From NCBI RefSeq assembly GCF_000013565.1, contig NC_007802.1, positions 3,038,001-3,102,000 on the forward strand: a stretch of 64,000 bases of DNA. The letters are read 5' to 3'. This stretch comes from Jannaschia sp. CCS1 (GTDB taxonomy: Bacteria; Pseudomonadota; Alphaproteobacteria; Rhodobacterales; Rhodobacteraceae). The position numbers and the translations under genes are program-made. The notes below the pieces were generated by a model. The model was given only the letters and a program-made list of their open reading frames with translations. It ran no database searches and was not told the DNA's origin. The stretch's first letter is position 1. Each line of letters opens with the position of its first letter. Of the stretch, positions 29,652-38,920 are shown in pieces.

Positions 29652-29678
29652 CTGCGGGTGCAAAATTTGTGCCCGCAG
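29652..29678 (+). other. RNA hairpin between nrtA and nrtB
   Basis: CTGCGGG (29652-29658) pairs with CCCGCAG (29672-29678). The stem continues inward with two wobbles and CAA/TTG, giving 12 bp around a 3-base loop. No T-tract follows. Such hairpins after binding-protein genes often protect the upstream mRNA and lower expression of downstream membrane genes. Confidence 0.6.
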
Positions 29679-29819
29679 TAGCGCCCAAAAAATAGGCGGG
29701 AAAACTGGCATAATGAACCTGTAGTGAATCTGTAGTTTTTACGTAACTACACGCGTCGTTCTTGCCCCGTCTTTCGCAAATTTCCTTCCGATGCTGCGCT
29801 GCAGAAAGGGACCCGAGAC

Positions 29820-30890
29820 ATGACTATCGCCGACCCCAATTTCGACACCGAGAAGGAGGCCCGCCGCGAGCGTGTCTTTACCCGCATCAACAAGGCCGAT
29901 AGCTGGCTGCGCGTTCTGGGCTTGGCGTGGATCACGCCGATGCTGCGGATTGCGGCGGGGGACAACCCCCGCGCCCAAGGCGGTGAGATTTGGCGTCTGC
30001 TGGGTGTGCCGCTTTTGGCGATTGCGGCGTTCTTGACCATGTGGGCGACCCTTGCGCCGACGGTCCAGACGTCCCTTGGCGCGATCCCCGGGCCCGCACA
30101 GGTGTGGGAGCAGGTGGGCAATTTGAACGACGACGCGATCCGCACCCGCGAGCGCGCCGCCGACTTCTTTGAGCGGCAAGAGACCCGCAATGCCGAGCGC
30201 ATCGCCAATGGCGAAGAGGCCCGCCCGATCCGCGATTTCACCGGCGCGCCGACGTATTATCAGCAAATCTGGACCTCCATCACGACGGTGTTCTTCGGGT
30301 TCTTGTTGGCCACGGTTGTGGCCGTGCCATTGGGGATTGCGGCGGGTCTATCGGCGACAGCAAACGCCGCGCTGAACCCGATTATCCAGATCTTCAAGCC
30401 GGTCAGCCCACTGGCGTGGCTGCCGATTGTGTCCATCGTCGTATCCGCCTTGGCCGCCGATGACGGGCTGTTTGAGAAATCGTTCATGGTGTCGGCCATC
30501 ACGGTGACGCTGTGTTCCCTGTGGCCCACATTGATCAACACGGCCCTGGGCGTGGCCAGCATCGACAAGGATTTGGTGAACGTTTCCAAGGTTTTGAAGA
30601 TGGGCACCTGGACAAAGATCCAGAAGCTGGTGCTGCCCAGTGCGTTACCGCTGATCTTCACCGGCCTGCGCTTGTCGCTGGGTGTGGGGTGGATGGTGCT
30701 GATCGCCGCAGAGATGTTGGCGCAGAACCCGGGCCTTGGAAAATTCGTCTGGGACGAATTCCAGAACGGCTCCTCGCAAAGCCTGGCCAAGATCATGGTG
30801 GCAGTGCTGACCATCGGGTTGATCGGCTTCCTGCTGGACCGGCTGATGTTCACGATCCAGTCGCTTTTCACCTTCACAAACAACCGCTGA
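29820..30890 (+). CDS. nrtB: Nitrate ABC transporter permease NrtB
   Basis: This 356-residue inner-membrane permease follows nrtA. It has a long hydrophilic N-terminus, then membrane segments (LLGVPLLAIAAFLTMWATLA, TTVFFGFLLATVVAVPLGIA, GVGWMVLIAAEMLAQNPGLG, IMVAVLTIGLIGFLLDRLMF). The coupling loop SIDKDLVNVSKVLKMGTWTK followed by IQKLVLPSALPLIFTGLRLS is typical of NrtB/SsuC/TauC permeases. The residue 90-150 insertion (RERAADFFERQETRNAERIA) is polar and probably cytoplasmic or periplasmic. Confidence 0.93.
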   Translation: MTIADPNFDTEKEARRERVFTRINKADSWLRVLGLAWITPMLRIAAGDNPRAQGGEIWRLLGVPLLAIAAFLTMWATLAPTVQTSLGAIPGPAQVWEQVGNLNDDAIRTRERAADFFERQETRNAERIANGEEARPIRDFTGAPTYYQQIWTSITTVFFGFLLATVVAVPLGIAAGLSATANAALNPIIQIFKPVSPLAWLPIVSIVVSALAADDGLFEKSFMVSAITVTLCSLWPTLINTALGVASIDKDLVNVSKVLKMGTWTKIQKLVLPSALPLIFTGLRLSLGVGWMVLIAAEMLAQNPGLGKFVWDEFQNGSSQSLAKIMVAVLTIGLIGFLLDRLMFTIQSLFTFTNNR

Positions 30891-30902
30891 GGGGTTTGGC
30901 AG

Positions 30903-32576
30903 ATGGCATGTCTTGAGCTGAAAAATGTGTCCAAAAGCTATGGCGAAACGCCCGTGCTGAGCGACATTAACCTTGAGATCAAGGAGGGGGAATTTCTGGT
31001 CCTTCTGGGATTTTCGGGCACCGGAAAGACGACGCTGATCAACCTGATGGCGGGCCTGGAGGCACCGTCGAAGGGAGAGGTGACGTTCAAGGGCGCCCCG
31101 GTGGTTGAACCGGGCCCGGAGCGCGGCGTGATTTTCCAGAACTATTCGTTGATGCCGTGGTTAACGGTGGCGGGGAATGTGGGGCTGGCCGTGGACACGA
31201 TGTTTGGCGATCTGCCCAGGGCAGAGCGCGCCAAGAGGGTGGACCGCTACGTGGATATGGTGGGGCTGACGCCTGCTGCCACGCGCCGCCCGGCGGAATT
31301 GTCCGGCGGGATGCGGCAGAGGGTGAACGTGGCACGGGCCTTAGCGATGGACCCCGAAATGCTGCTGCTGGATGAGCCGTTGAGCGCGCTGGATGCGCTG
31401 ACAAGGGCGAATTTGGCGGAAGAGATTGAGAGGATCTGGGAGGCCAGCAAAAAGACCTGCGTGCTGATCACAAACGATGTGGATGAGGCGATCTTGCTGG
31501 CGGATCGGATCATTCCGATGAACCCCGACGGCACTTTGACGGACGCGTTCGAGGTGGGCATTGCACGCCCCAGGGACCGGGTCGCGATGAACACAGACGC
31601 CGAGTTCATTCGCCTGCGCGCTGAGGTCACGAAGTACCTGATGGATGTGGGGATCGAGGCGAAGGTGGAAGGCACGCGCGTGCTGCCCGAGGTGACGCCG
31701 ATCCACGGCGTGCCTTTGGCGGTAGCGAATGCCGCGCAAACGGCGCTGGAAGAGAGGTATCTGGAATTCTCCAAGGTCCATAAGGTTTACCCGACGCCGA
31801 AGGGCCCGCTGACAGTGGTCGAAGATTTCGACCTGAAGCTGCGCCGGGGGGAATTTATCTCGCTGATCGGGCATTCGGGCTGCGGTAAATCCACGGCGCT
31901 GACGATGGTGGCGGGGCTCAACCCGATCTCCAAGGGCGCGATCAAGCTGGACGGACGCGCTGTTGAGGGCGCGGATCCGGAGCGGGCGGTGGTGTTTCAG
32001 TCCCCGTCGTTATTCCCATGGCTATCTGCCCGCGAAAACTGCGCGATTGGGGTGGATAAGGTCTACCCCAAAGCGTCGCGGGCGGAGCGGCAGGATGTGG
32101 TGGATTACTACCTTGAACGGGTGGGTCTTGCCGACGCGATGGACAAGCGTGCGGCCGACCTGTCCAACGGCATGAAACAGCGCGTGGGCATTGCGCGGGC
32201 CTTTGCCCTTTCCCCCAAATTGCTGCTGCTCGATGAGCCGTTTGGCATGCTCGACAGCCTCACCCGGTGGGAGCTGCAAGAGGTCCTGATGGAGGTCTGG
32301 TCGCGCACCAAAGTCACCGCGATTTGCGTCACCCATGATGTGGATGAGGCCATTCTTTTGGCCGACCGTGTTGTCATGATGACCAACGGGCCGCAGGCGA
32401 CCATCGGCAAGATCACGGATGTGAACCTGCCCCGCCCGCGCACCCGCAAGGCGCTGTTAGAGCACCCGGATTACTACAGCTACCGCCAGGATGTCCTCGA
32501 TTTCCTTGAGGAATACGAGCATGGCGCGAAACCCAGACCAAAAGCCGCAGCGCCCAAAGCTGTCGCGGCGGAGTGA
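30903..32576 (+). CDS. nrtCD: Nitrate ABC transporter tandem ATPase (NrtC-NrtD fusion)
   Basis: Two ATPase domains are fused in 557 residues. Domain 1 (about 1-230) has Walker A GFSGTGKTT, signature LSGGMRQR and LLLDEPLSALD. Domain 2 (about 285-540) has GHSGCGKST, LSNGMKQR and LLLDEPFGMLD. The H-loop of domain 1 reads ITNDVDEA and that of domain 2 VTHDVDEA, so only domain 2 keeps the switch histidine. One ATP site may therefore be catalytically weak. In cyanobacteria NrtC and NrtD are separate proteins, and NrtC carries an NrtA-like tail. That tail is absent here. Confidence 0.92.
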   Translation: MACLELKNVSKSYGETPVLSDINLEIKEGEFLVLLGFSGTGKTTLINLMAGLEAPSKGEVTFKGAPVVEPGPERGVIFQNYSLMPWLTVAGNVGLAVDTMFGDLPRAERAKRVDRYVDMVGLTPAATRRPAELSGGMRQRVNVARALAMDPEMLLLDEPLSALDALTRANLAEEIERIWEASKKTCVLITNDVDEAILLADRIIPMNPDGTLTDAFEVGIARPRDRVAMNTDAEFIRLRAEVTKYLMDVGIEAKVEGTRVLPEVTPIHGVPLAVANAAQTALEERYLEFSKVHKVYPTPKGPLTVVEDFDLKLRRGEFISLIGHSGCGKSTALTMVAGLNPISKGAIKLDGRAVEGADPERAVVFQSPSLFPWLSARENCAIGVDKVYPKASRAERQDVVDYYLERVGLADAMDKRAADLSNGMKQRVGIARAFALSPKLLLLDEPFGMLDSLTRWELQEVLMEVWSRTKVTAICVTHDVDEAILLADRVVMMTNGPQATIGKITDVNLPRPRTRKALLEHPDYYSYRQDVLDFLEEYEHGAKPRPKAAAPKAVAAE

Positions 32577-32581
32577 GCCCC

Positions 32582-35017
32582 ATGGCCAAACAAAAGCTTG
32601 TCGTGATTGGTGCCGGCATGGCCTCGGGCCGGGTGCTGGAGCATCTGACAGACGCCGCGCCGGATGCCTTTGACATCACGCTGTTCAACGCGGAGCCGCG
32701 CGGCAATTACAACCGCATCATGCTGTCCCCCGTGCTGGCGGGCGATCAGACCTATGCCGACATCGTCACCCATGACGAGGCTTGGTACGCGGAACGGGCG
32801 ATCACCTGCCGCTTTGGCGAAAAGGTCTTGGAAATCGACCGGGACGCCAAGATCGTTGTCGGTGCCAACGGCCATGTGCCCTACGACCAGCTGATTTTCG
32901 GCACTGGGTCGGACCCCTTCATGATCCCCCTGCCCGGCCATGACCTGGACGGCGTGATCGCCTACCGCGACCTGGAAGATACGGAGCGGATGATGGGCCT
33001 TCAACCGGGCCAAAAATGCGTCGTGATCGGCGGTGGCCTGCTGGGATTGGAAGCCGCCGCGGGCATGGCCGCGCGCGGCGTGGACGTCACGGTTGTCCAT
33101 ATCATGGGCCACTTGATGGAGCGTCAGTTGGACGAGGCGGCAGGCTACCTGCTGCGCAAGTCCCTGGAGGACAAGGGGATTACGATCTGCCTGCAAGCGA
33201 ACTCCAAAGAGATCGTGGGCAGGGATGGCCAGGTGAAAGCGCTGATGCTGGACGACGGCACGGAGCTGCCCTGCGATCTTCTGGTGATGGCCGTGGGCAT
33301 CCGCCCGTCCGTGGCGCTGGCCAAAACCGCCGGGTTGGCCGTGGGCCGAGGCATCCATGTGGATGACCAGATGGGCACGTCCGACGGCGCGATCTTCGCG
33401 GTCGGGGAATGCGTGGAGCATAACGGCGCGATCTTCGGCCTTGTGGCGCCGCTTTATGACCAAGCCAGAGTGCTGGCGCAGACCCTTTTGGGCGAGAAGG
33501 CCGCATTTGTGCAAAAGACGCTATCGACCAAGTTGAAGGTCACGGGCTGCGATCTGTTCAGCGCGGGCGACTTTGCCGATGGCGAGACCCGCGAGGATAT
33601 CGTGTTCCGCGACCCCGCACGCGGCATCTACAAGCGACTTGTTATAGAAGAAAACAGGCTCGTCGGCGCGGTCATGTACGGCGACACCGGCGACGGCAAC
33701 TGGTTCTTCCAACTGATCAAAGACGGCACGGACATCGAGGAGATGCGCGAGACGCTGATCTTCGGGCCTTCGATGCAGGGAGGGCCCGCGCCGGACCCGC
33801 TCTCAGCCGTTGCAGCCTTGCCGCGTGATGCGGAGATCTGTGGCTGCAACGGCGTTTGCAAAGGCATAATCGTGGACGCGATCGAGGGCGGCGCCGGCGA
33901 TCTGGGCGCGGTACGGGGCGCGACGAAAGCCAGCGCGTCCTGCGGCACATGTACGGGCTTGGTGGAGCAATTGCTGCAAGTCACCTTGGGTGACGGGTTC
34001 GAATTGCCGAGCGCGCAGCCGATCTGCGGCTGCTGCGATCTGACCCATGAGGACGTGCGGCGGCTGATCAAAACCACACCGCTGAAGTCGCAAGAGGCCG
34101 TGTGGCAAGAGCTTGGGTGGAGCACCCGCAACGGCTGCCACGTCTGCCGCCCGGCGGTGAATTTCTACCTGCTGGCCGACTGGCCGCTGGAGTATCAAGA
34201 CGACCCCCAAAGCCGTTTCATCAACGAGCGAAAGCACGCAAATATCCAGAAAGACGGCACTTTTTCCGTGGTGCCGCGCATGTGGGGCGGGATCACCAAC
34301 CCGTCCGAGCTGCGCGCGATTGCGGACGCCGCCGATAAATACAACGTGCCCACGGTCAAGGTGACGGGCGGCCAGAGGATCGATCTTCTGGGTGTGAAGG
34401 GAGAGGATTTGCCCGGCATCTGGGCGGATCTGAACCGCGCAGGACTGGTCAGCGGGCATGCGTATTCCAAGGGGTTGCGCACGGTGAAGACCTGCGTCGG
34501 AACGGACCATTGCAGGTTTGGGACGCAGGACAGCACCGGGCTGGGGATCAAGCTGGAGCAGGCGCTGTGGGGGTCGTGGACGCCGCACAAGGTGAAGCTT
34601 GGAGTCTCGGGTTGTCCGAGGAACTGCGCGGAGGCGACGTGCAAGGATATCGGGATTATCTGCGTCGACAGCGGCTATCAGGTGAGCGTCGGTGGCGCGG
34701 CGGGCATGGACGTGAAGGAAACGGAGCGGTTGTGCGACGTGGCCACGGAGGCGGAGGCGATTGAAGTTACGATAGCGTTCACGCAGCTGTACCGGGAAAA
34801 CGCGAAGTACCTGGATCGGGCCTACAAATGGGTCGCCAAGGTGGGCTTGGACTGGGTCCAAGAGCGCGTGGCCGACTTGGACGAGCGCGCCAGCCTGGTT
34901 GCCGCGTTCGAGTTATCGCAAAGCATTTACCGCAAGGACCCCTGGGCGGAGCATGTCGCGGAGAAGGCCGAGGCGTATCAACCGATGGCGGATCTGACGT
35001 TGGAGGCCGCGGAATGA
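32582..35017 (+). CDS. nirB: Assimilatory NAD(P)H-nitrite reductase large subunit NirB
   Basis: The enzyme reduces nitrite to ammonium in the cytoplasm. Order: a pyridine-nucleotide/FAD oxidoreductase part (VVIGAGMASG; VVIGGGLLGLEAA), BFD-like [2Fe-2S] modules (CGCNGVC near residue 420, CGTCTG; a second CGCC and CHVC), then the siroheme-[4Fe-4S] domain with TCVGTDHCRFG near 638 and GCPRNCAEATC near 677. The 811-residue length is normal. An in-frame GTG at 32573 overlaps the nrtCD stop. The ATG at 32582 is preferred. The siroheme is presumably supplied by cysG at the end of the operon. Confidence 0.95.
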   Translation: MAKQKLVVIGAGMASGRVLEHLTDAAPDAFDITLFNAEPRGNYNRIMLSPVLAGDQTYADIVTHDEAWYAERAITCRFGEKVLEIDRDAKIVVGANGHVPYDQLIFGTGSDPFMIPLPGHDLDGVIAYRDLEDTERMMGLQPGQKCVVIGGGLLGLEAAAGMAARGVDVTVVHIMGHLMERQLDEAAGYLLRKSLEDKGITICLQANSKEIVGRDGQVKALMLDDGTELPCDLLVMAVGIRPSVALAKTAGLAVGRGIHVDDQMGTSDGAIFAVGECVEHNGAIFGLVAPLYDQARVLAQTLLGEKAAFVQKTLSTKLKVTGCDLFSAGDFADGETREDIVFRDPARGIYKRLVIEENRLVGAVMYGDTGDGNWFFQLIKDGTDIEEMRETLIFGPSMQGGPAPDPLSAVAALPRDAEICGCNGVCKGIIVDAIEGGAGDLGAVRGATKASASCGTCTGLVEQLLQVTLGDGFELPSAQPICGCCDLTHEDVRRLIKTTPLKSQEAVWQELGWSTRNGCHVCRPAVNFYLLADWPLEYQDDPQSRFINERKHANIQKDGTFSVVPRMWGGITNPSELRAIADAADKYNVPTVKVTGGQRIDLLGVKGEDLPGIWADLNRAGLVSGHAYSKGLRTVKTCVGTDHCRFGTQDSTGLGIKLEQALWGSWTPHKVKLGVSGCPRNCAEATCKDIGIICVDSGYQVSVGGAAGMDVKETERLCDVATEAEAIEVTIAFTQLYRENAKYLDRAYKWVAKVGLDWVQERVADLDERASLVAAFELSQSIYRKDPWAEHVAEKAEAYQPMADLTLEAAE

Positions 35018-35343
35018 GCTGGGTTGATATCGGAGCGTTGGACGCGGTGCCCGAGCGCGGGGCGCGGTTGGTAAAGACGCAAATGGGCTGCGTGGCGGTG
35101 TTTCGCACCGGCCATGAGGAGGTCTTCGCGGCGTCCAACACCTGCCCCCACAAGGGCGGGCCGCTGGCCGAAGGGATCGTGCATGGGCAAAGCGTGACGT
35201 GCCCATTGCACAATTGGGTGTTCGATCTGAACACCGGTGAGGCAAAGGGCGAAGACGGCCGGATCGACACGTACCCGGTGAGGGTCGAGGCCGGGCGTAT
35301 CCTGATTGACGCGCGCACCCTGGCTGCGCGGAGTGCGGCGTGA
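35014..35343 (+). CDS. nirD: Nitrite reductase small subunit NirD (Rieske-type)
   Basis: The 109-residue Rieske-fold subunit starts at an ATG overlapping the nirB stop. The cluster-binding pairs CPHKGG (near residue 47) and CPLHNW (near residue 68) are intact, so a [2Fe-2S] centre is expected. Many enteric NirD proteins lack these Cys/His ligands, so this one is of the ligand-retaining type. It functions with NirB in reduction of nitrite to ammonium. Confidence 0.93.
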   Translation: MSWVDIGALDAVPERGARLVKTQMGCVAVFRTGHEEVFAASNTCPHKGGPLAEGIVHGQSVTCPLHNWVFDLNTGEAKGEDGRIDTYPVRVEAGRILIDARTLAARSAA

Positions 35344-37964
35344 TGGACGGGCCGGTGCGGGAGGCGGAGGTGCGCTCCACCTGCCCCTATTGCGGGGTCG
35401 GCTGCGGCGTATTGCTGCGCCCGGACGGCGCCGGAGGTTTGGCGGTGAGGGGAGATCCGGAACATCCGGCGAACTACGGGAAGTTGTGTTCCAAGGGCAC
35501 CGCGTTGGGCGAGACGGTGGGGCTTGACGGGCGGTTACGTGCGCCAATGGTGGGCGGGCAAGAGACGTCCTGGGACACCGCATTGGATCTGGTCGCCACA
35601 CGCTTCAACGACACGATCGCAAAGCACGGCCCTGACAGCACCGCCTTCTACGTCTCGGGCCAATTGCTGACAGAGGATTACTACGTCGCCAACAAGCTGA
35701 TGAAGGGTTTCATCGGGTCCGCCAACATCGACACGAACTCCAGGCTCTGCATGGCGTCCACCGTCGCGGGCCACAAACGCGCGTTTGGCACGGACACGGT
35801 TCCGGGCACCTATGCGGATCTGGATGAGGCCGATCTGGTGGTGCTTGTGGGCTCCAACCTCGCGTGGTGCCACCCCGTGCTGTACCAGCGCGTAAAGGCG
35901 TCCGGCGCGAAGATCATCGTCGTGGACCCCCGCCGCACGGCGAGCTGTGACGGCGCGGATCTGCACCTCGCCATCGCGCCCGGCTCGGACGTCGCCCTGT
36001 TCAACGGGCTCCTCGCCGCTATCGCCAATAAAGGCGCGCTCGACCCCGATTTCCTGAACCACACCAACGGCCTAGACGCCGCCCTCCAATCCGCGCGCAA
36101 CGACACCGTGGCGAGGACGGGCCTTAGACCGGAGGAGCGGGCGCGGTTCTATGACATGTGGATCGGCACCCAAAAGGTCGTCACCATCTTCAGCCAGGGC
36201 GTCAACCAATCCACCTCGGGCAGCGACAAAGTCAACGCGATCCTCAACTGCCATCTCGCCACGGGTCGCATCGGCAAGCCCGGCATGGGGCCCTTCAGCG
36301 TCACCGGGCAACCCAACGCCATGGGTGGGCGCGAGGTCGGGGGGCTCGCCAACATGCTCGCCTGCCATCTGGATCTGGACAACGCCGAGCACCGTGCTGC
36401 CGTGCGCGGGTTCTGGCAGGCCCCCCATATGCCCGACGCGCCCGGCCTGAAGGCTGTCGATATGTTCCATGCCGTGGGCGACGGGCGCATCAAGGCGCTG
36501 TGGATCATCCATACGAACCCCGCCGTTTCCATGCCCGAGGCCGACGCCGTCCGGGACGCCATCGCGGGCTGCGACTTTGTCGTCGTCAGCGACGTGACCG
36601 GCGCCGCGGATACCGCGCGCCTGGCCGACGTGCTGCTGCCCGCGACGGCCTGGGCCGAGAAAGACGGCACCGTCACCAATTCCGACCGCACCATCAGCCG
36701 CCAGCGCGCGGTGCTGTCCGCGCCTCCTAACGCGCGGCCCGATTGGGATATTTTGGCCGACGTCGGACGGCGCATGGGCCATGTCCGCGCCTTTGACTAT
36801 GCCTCGCCTGCGGAGATCTTTCGCGAATACGCTGCTCTCTCCGGCGTCGCCGCGCGCTTTGGGCGGGACTTCGATATCTCGGGCCTCAGCGATCTGGATG
36901 ACACGGGCTACGCCGACTTTGCGCCGACACGCTGGCCGATCAGCGCCTCCCGCCAAGGGGGGCGGTTTTTCGCGGATGGGCAATTCTTCCACCCCGACGG
37001 CAAGGCGCGTTTTCTCCCCGTCACAACCCGCGCCCCTGCCGCGATGCCGACGCAGGCCTATCCGTTCCGGCTCAACACGGGCCGTGTGCGCGACCAATGG
37101 CACACGATGACACGCACCGGGTTGAGCCCGCGCCTGAGCGGTCATCTGGCGGAACCTTACCTCGATATCCACCCCAAGGATGCCACGCGCCTGGGTCTGT
37201 CTGCCGCCAATCTGGCGCAGGTCACCAGCGCTCATGGCACCGCCATCCTGCGCGTAAGGATCACCGATGACGTCCGCCCCGGCCAGCTGTTCGCACCAAT
37301 GCATTGGACGGCTGCGACTGCGCCCACGGGCCGGATCGACGCGCTGGTTGCCGCCGCCACGGACCCCGTCTCGGGCCAGCCGGAAAGCAAGGCCGCCGTT
37401 GTCTCGGTCCAGCGGATGCAGGCCGCGTGGTATGGCTTTGCCGTCTCCTCCACGTGGATGCGGCCCGAGTGCGATTATTGGGCCGTGGCCCCGACCGCGA
37501 CGGGACACCGCGTCGAGTTGGCAGGCCGCTACACGCCCGAGGATTGGGAGGCCTTCGCCCGCGCCCTGTTCGACTTGCCCCACGCCACGGTCACGTCGCT
37601 GTTGGACCCCGCCCGCGGCACCGCCCGGATCGCGTTTGAAAGCGAGGGCCGCACGCTGGCCGCGCTGTTCGTGTCGCCCGAGCCCGTGGCCGTCCTGCGC
37701 GACTATCTGGCGACGTTGCCCGGAACGCCCGCGCCGTCGCCTTTGTCAGGGCGGCCCCCGGCGGGTGTCCCCGATCCAGGAGCGACGCTGTGCGCCTGTT
37801 TCGGAATCGGCATCAAAACGATCACATCGGCCATTGAAAACAACGCCTTACTAAGTGTGGAGGCCATCGGAGACGCGTTGCAGGCCGGCACCAATTGCGG
37901 GTCGTGCAGGCCGGAACTGGCGGCGTTGCTGGCGAAGACACAACCCCATGAGGCGGCGGAATGA
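35343..37964 (+). CDS. nasA: Assimilatory nitrate reductase catalytic subunit NasA
   Basis: This cytoplasmic Mo-bisMGD enzyme reduces nitrate to nitrite. The N-terminal [4Fe-4S] motif CPYCGVGCGV starts at residue 14, with a further Cys in KLCSKG. The likely Mo-ligand Cys is in TNSRLCMAS (about residue 136). The C-terminus carries a BFD-like [2Fe-2S] module (CACFGIG and NCGSCRPE, residues about 817-860), as in NasA proteins that take electrons directly. The ATG at 35343 overlaps the nirD stop (TGATG). An in-frame GTG lies one codon earlier. The length of 873 is standard. Confidence 0.95.
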   Translation: MDGPVREAEVRSTCPYCGVGCGVLLRPDGAGGLAVRGDPEHPANYGKLCSKGTALGETVGLDGRLRAPMVGGQETSWDTALDLVATRFNDTIAKHGPDSTAFYVSGQLLTEDYYVANKLMKGFIGSANIDTNSRLCMASTVAGHKRAFGTDTVPGTYADLDEADLVVLVGSNLAWCHPVLYQRVKASGAKIIVVDPRRTASCDGADLHLAIAPGSDVALFNGLLAAIANKGALDPDFLNHTNGLDAALQSARNDTVARTGLRPEERARFYDMWIGTQKVVTIFSQGVNQSTSGSDKVNAILNCHLATGRIGKPGMGPFSVTGQPNAMGGREVGGLANMLACHLDLDNAEHRAAVRGFWQAPHMPDAPGLKAVDMFHAVGDGRIKALWIIHTNPAVSMPEADAVRDAIAGCDFVVVSDVTGAADTARLADVLLPATAWAEKDGTVTNSDRTISRQRAVLSAPPNARPDWDILADVGRRMGHVRAFDYASPAEIFREYAALSGVAARFGRDFDISGLSDLDDTGYADFAPTRWPISASRQGGRFFADGQFFHPDGKARFLPVTTRAPAAMPTQAYPFRLNTGRVRDQWHTMTRTGLSPRLSGHLAEPYLDIHPKDATRLGLSAANLAQVTSAHGTAILRVRITDDVRPGQLFAPMHWTAATAPTGRIDALVAAATDPVSGQPESKAAVVSVQRMQAAWYGFAVSSTWMRPECDYWAVAPTATGHRVELAGRYTPEDWEAFARALFDLPHATVTSLLDPARGTARIAFESEGRTLAALFVSPEPVAVLRDYLATLPGTPAPSPLSGRPPAGVPDPGATLCACFGIGIKTITSAIENNALLSVEAIGDALQAGTNCGSCRPELAALLAKTQPHEAAE

Positions 37965-38920
37965 GCCTTGCGCCTTACGTCGCCACGCTAGGGCGGGGTC
38001 CGGGGCGGTCTCGGTCCTTGACCCGTGATGAGGCGGCGGCGGCGATGGAGATTATGCTCTCGGGCGAGGTCGCGCCCGAGGCCGTTGGCGCGCTTCTTAT
38101 GCTGTTGCGCATGAAGGGCGAGACGGCGGACGAGATTGCGGGTTTTGCTGGGGCCGCACAGGGCGCCTGCGCCGAGATGCCCGCAGCCGATCTGGATTGG
38201 CCAAGCTACGCCGCAGGTCGCACGCGGGGCTTGCCGTGGTTCCTGCTGTCCGCGCGTCTGGTGGCCATGGCCAGGCACCGCGTGGTGCTGCACGGCTGGA
38301 ACGGGCGCGATGAGGCGGTTCGGGCGCATCTGGAGGCGGCGGGAATTGGCTCGGCGTCCACTGTGGTCGCGGCAGAGCAGGCCTTGGTGCGGCATGGGAT
38401 CGTGTATCTGCCGTTAGAGGATATCCATCCGGGCCTCCATCATTTGCTTGCGTTGCGGCACACGTTGGGCCTGCGGTCCTGCATCAACACGGTTGCGCGC
38501 ATGCTGAACCCGGCGCGCGCTGCGGCAAGTGTGCAAGGCGTTTTCCACCCCTCATACCGTCTTTTGCAAGCCGATGCGGCACAGCGATTGGGCTGGCAGG
38601 CGCTAAGCGTGATCAAGGGCGGCGGCGGAGAGTTTGAGCGTCATCCCGGCAAGAGTGTCGCCGGGTTTGGATTGCGTGTGGGCACGGCGTGGGAGGCCGC
38701 ATTTCCGGCGCTGAACGGAGAGGCTCGGCGCTTGGCAGAGACCGCCCCGGACGTGGACCTCGGCGCGCTGTGGTCCGGCGCGGCAAACGATCCGTTCGCC
38801 TTGGATATCGTCATCGGGACTGCCGCGCTGGCTCTGGAAACCCTCGGCACCGAAGCGCCATTGGAGACCGCCCGCGCCCTTTGGCACACCCGCCCCCCTT
38901 GGCAGGAGACCGCCGCATGA
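37961..38920 (+). CDS. TrpD2-like (YbiB family) glycosyltransferase-fold protein
   Basis: The 319-residue protein resembles anthranilate phosphoribosyltransferase (RSLTRDEAAAAMEIMLSGEV, LMLLRMKGETADEIAGFAGA) but lacks the enzyme's usual substrate loop. It has the YbiB/TrpD2 pattern GVFHPSYRLLQADAAQRLGW followed by VIKGGGGEFERHPGK. Known TrpD2 proteins bind nucleic acid, and a link to DNA repair has been proposed. It overlaps nasA and cysG by 4 bp each and so is embedded in the nitrate operon. Its role there is unknown. Confidence 0.85.
   Translation: MSLAPYVATLGRGPGRSRSLTRDEAAAAMEIMLSGEVAPEAVGALLMLLRMKGETADEIAGFAGAAQGACAEMPAADLDWPSYAAGRTRGLPWFLLSARLVAMARHRVVLHGWNGRDEAVRAHLEAAGIGSASTVVAAEQALVRHGIVYLPLEDIHPGLHHLLALRHTLGLRSCINTVARMLNPARAAASVQGVFHPSYRLLQADAAQRLGWQALSVIKGGGGEFERHPGKSVAGFGLRVGTAWEAAFPALNGEARRLAETAPDVDLGALWSGAANDPFALDIVIGTAALALETLGTEAPLETARALWHTRPPWQETAA

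Noticed and set aside
36072-37583. 503-codon open frame on the minus strand
   Set aside because: It is antisense to nasA, which has intact cofactor motifs.
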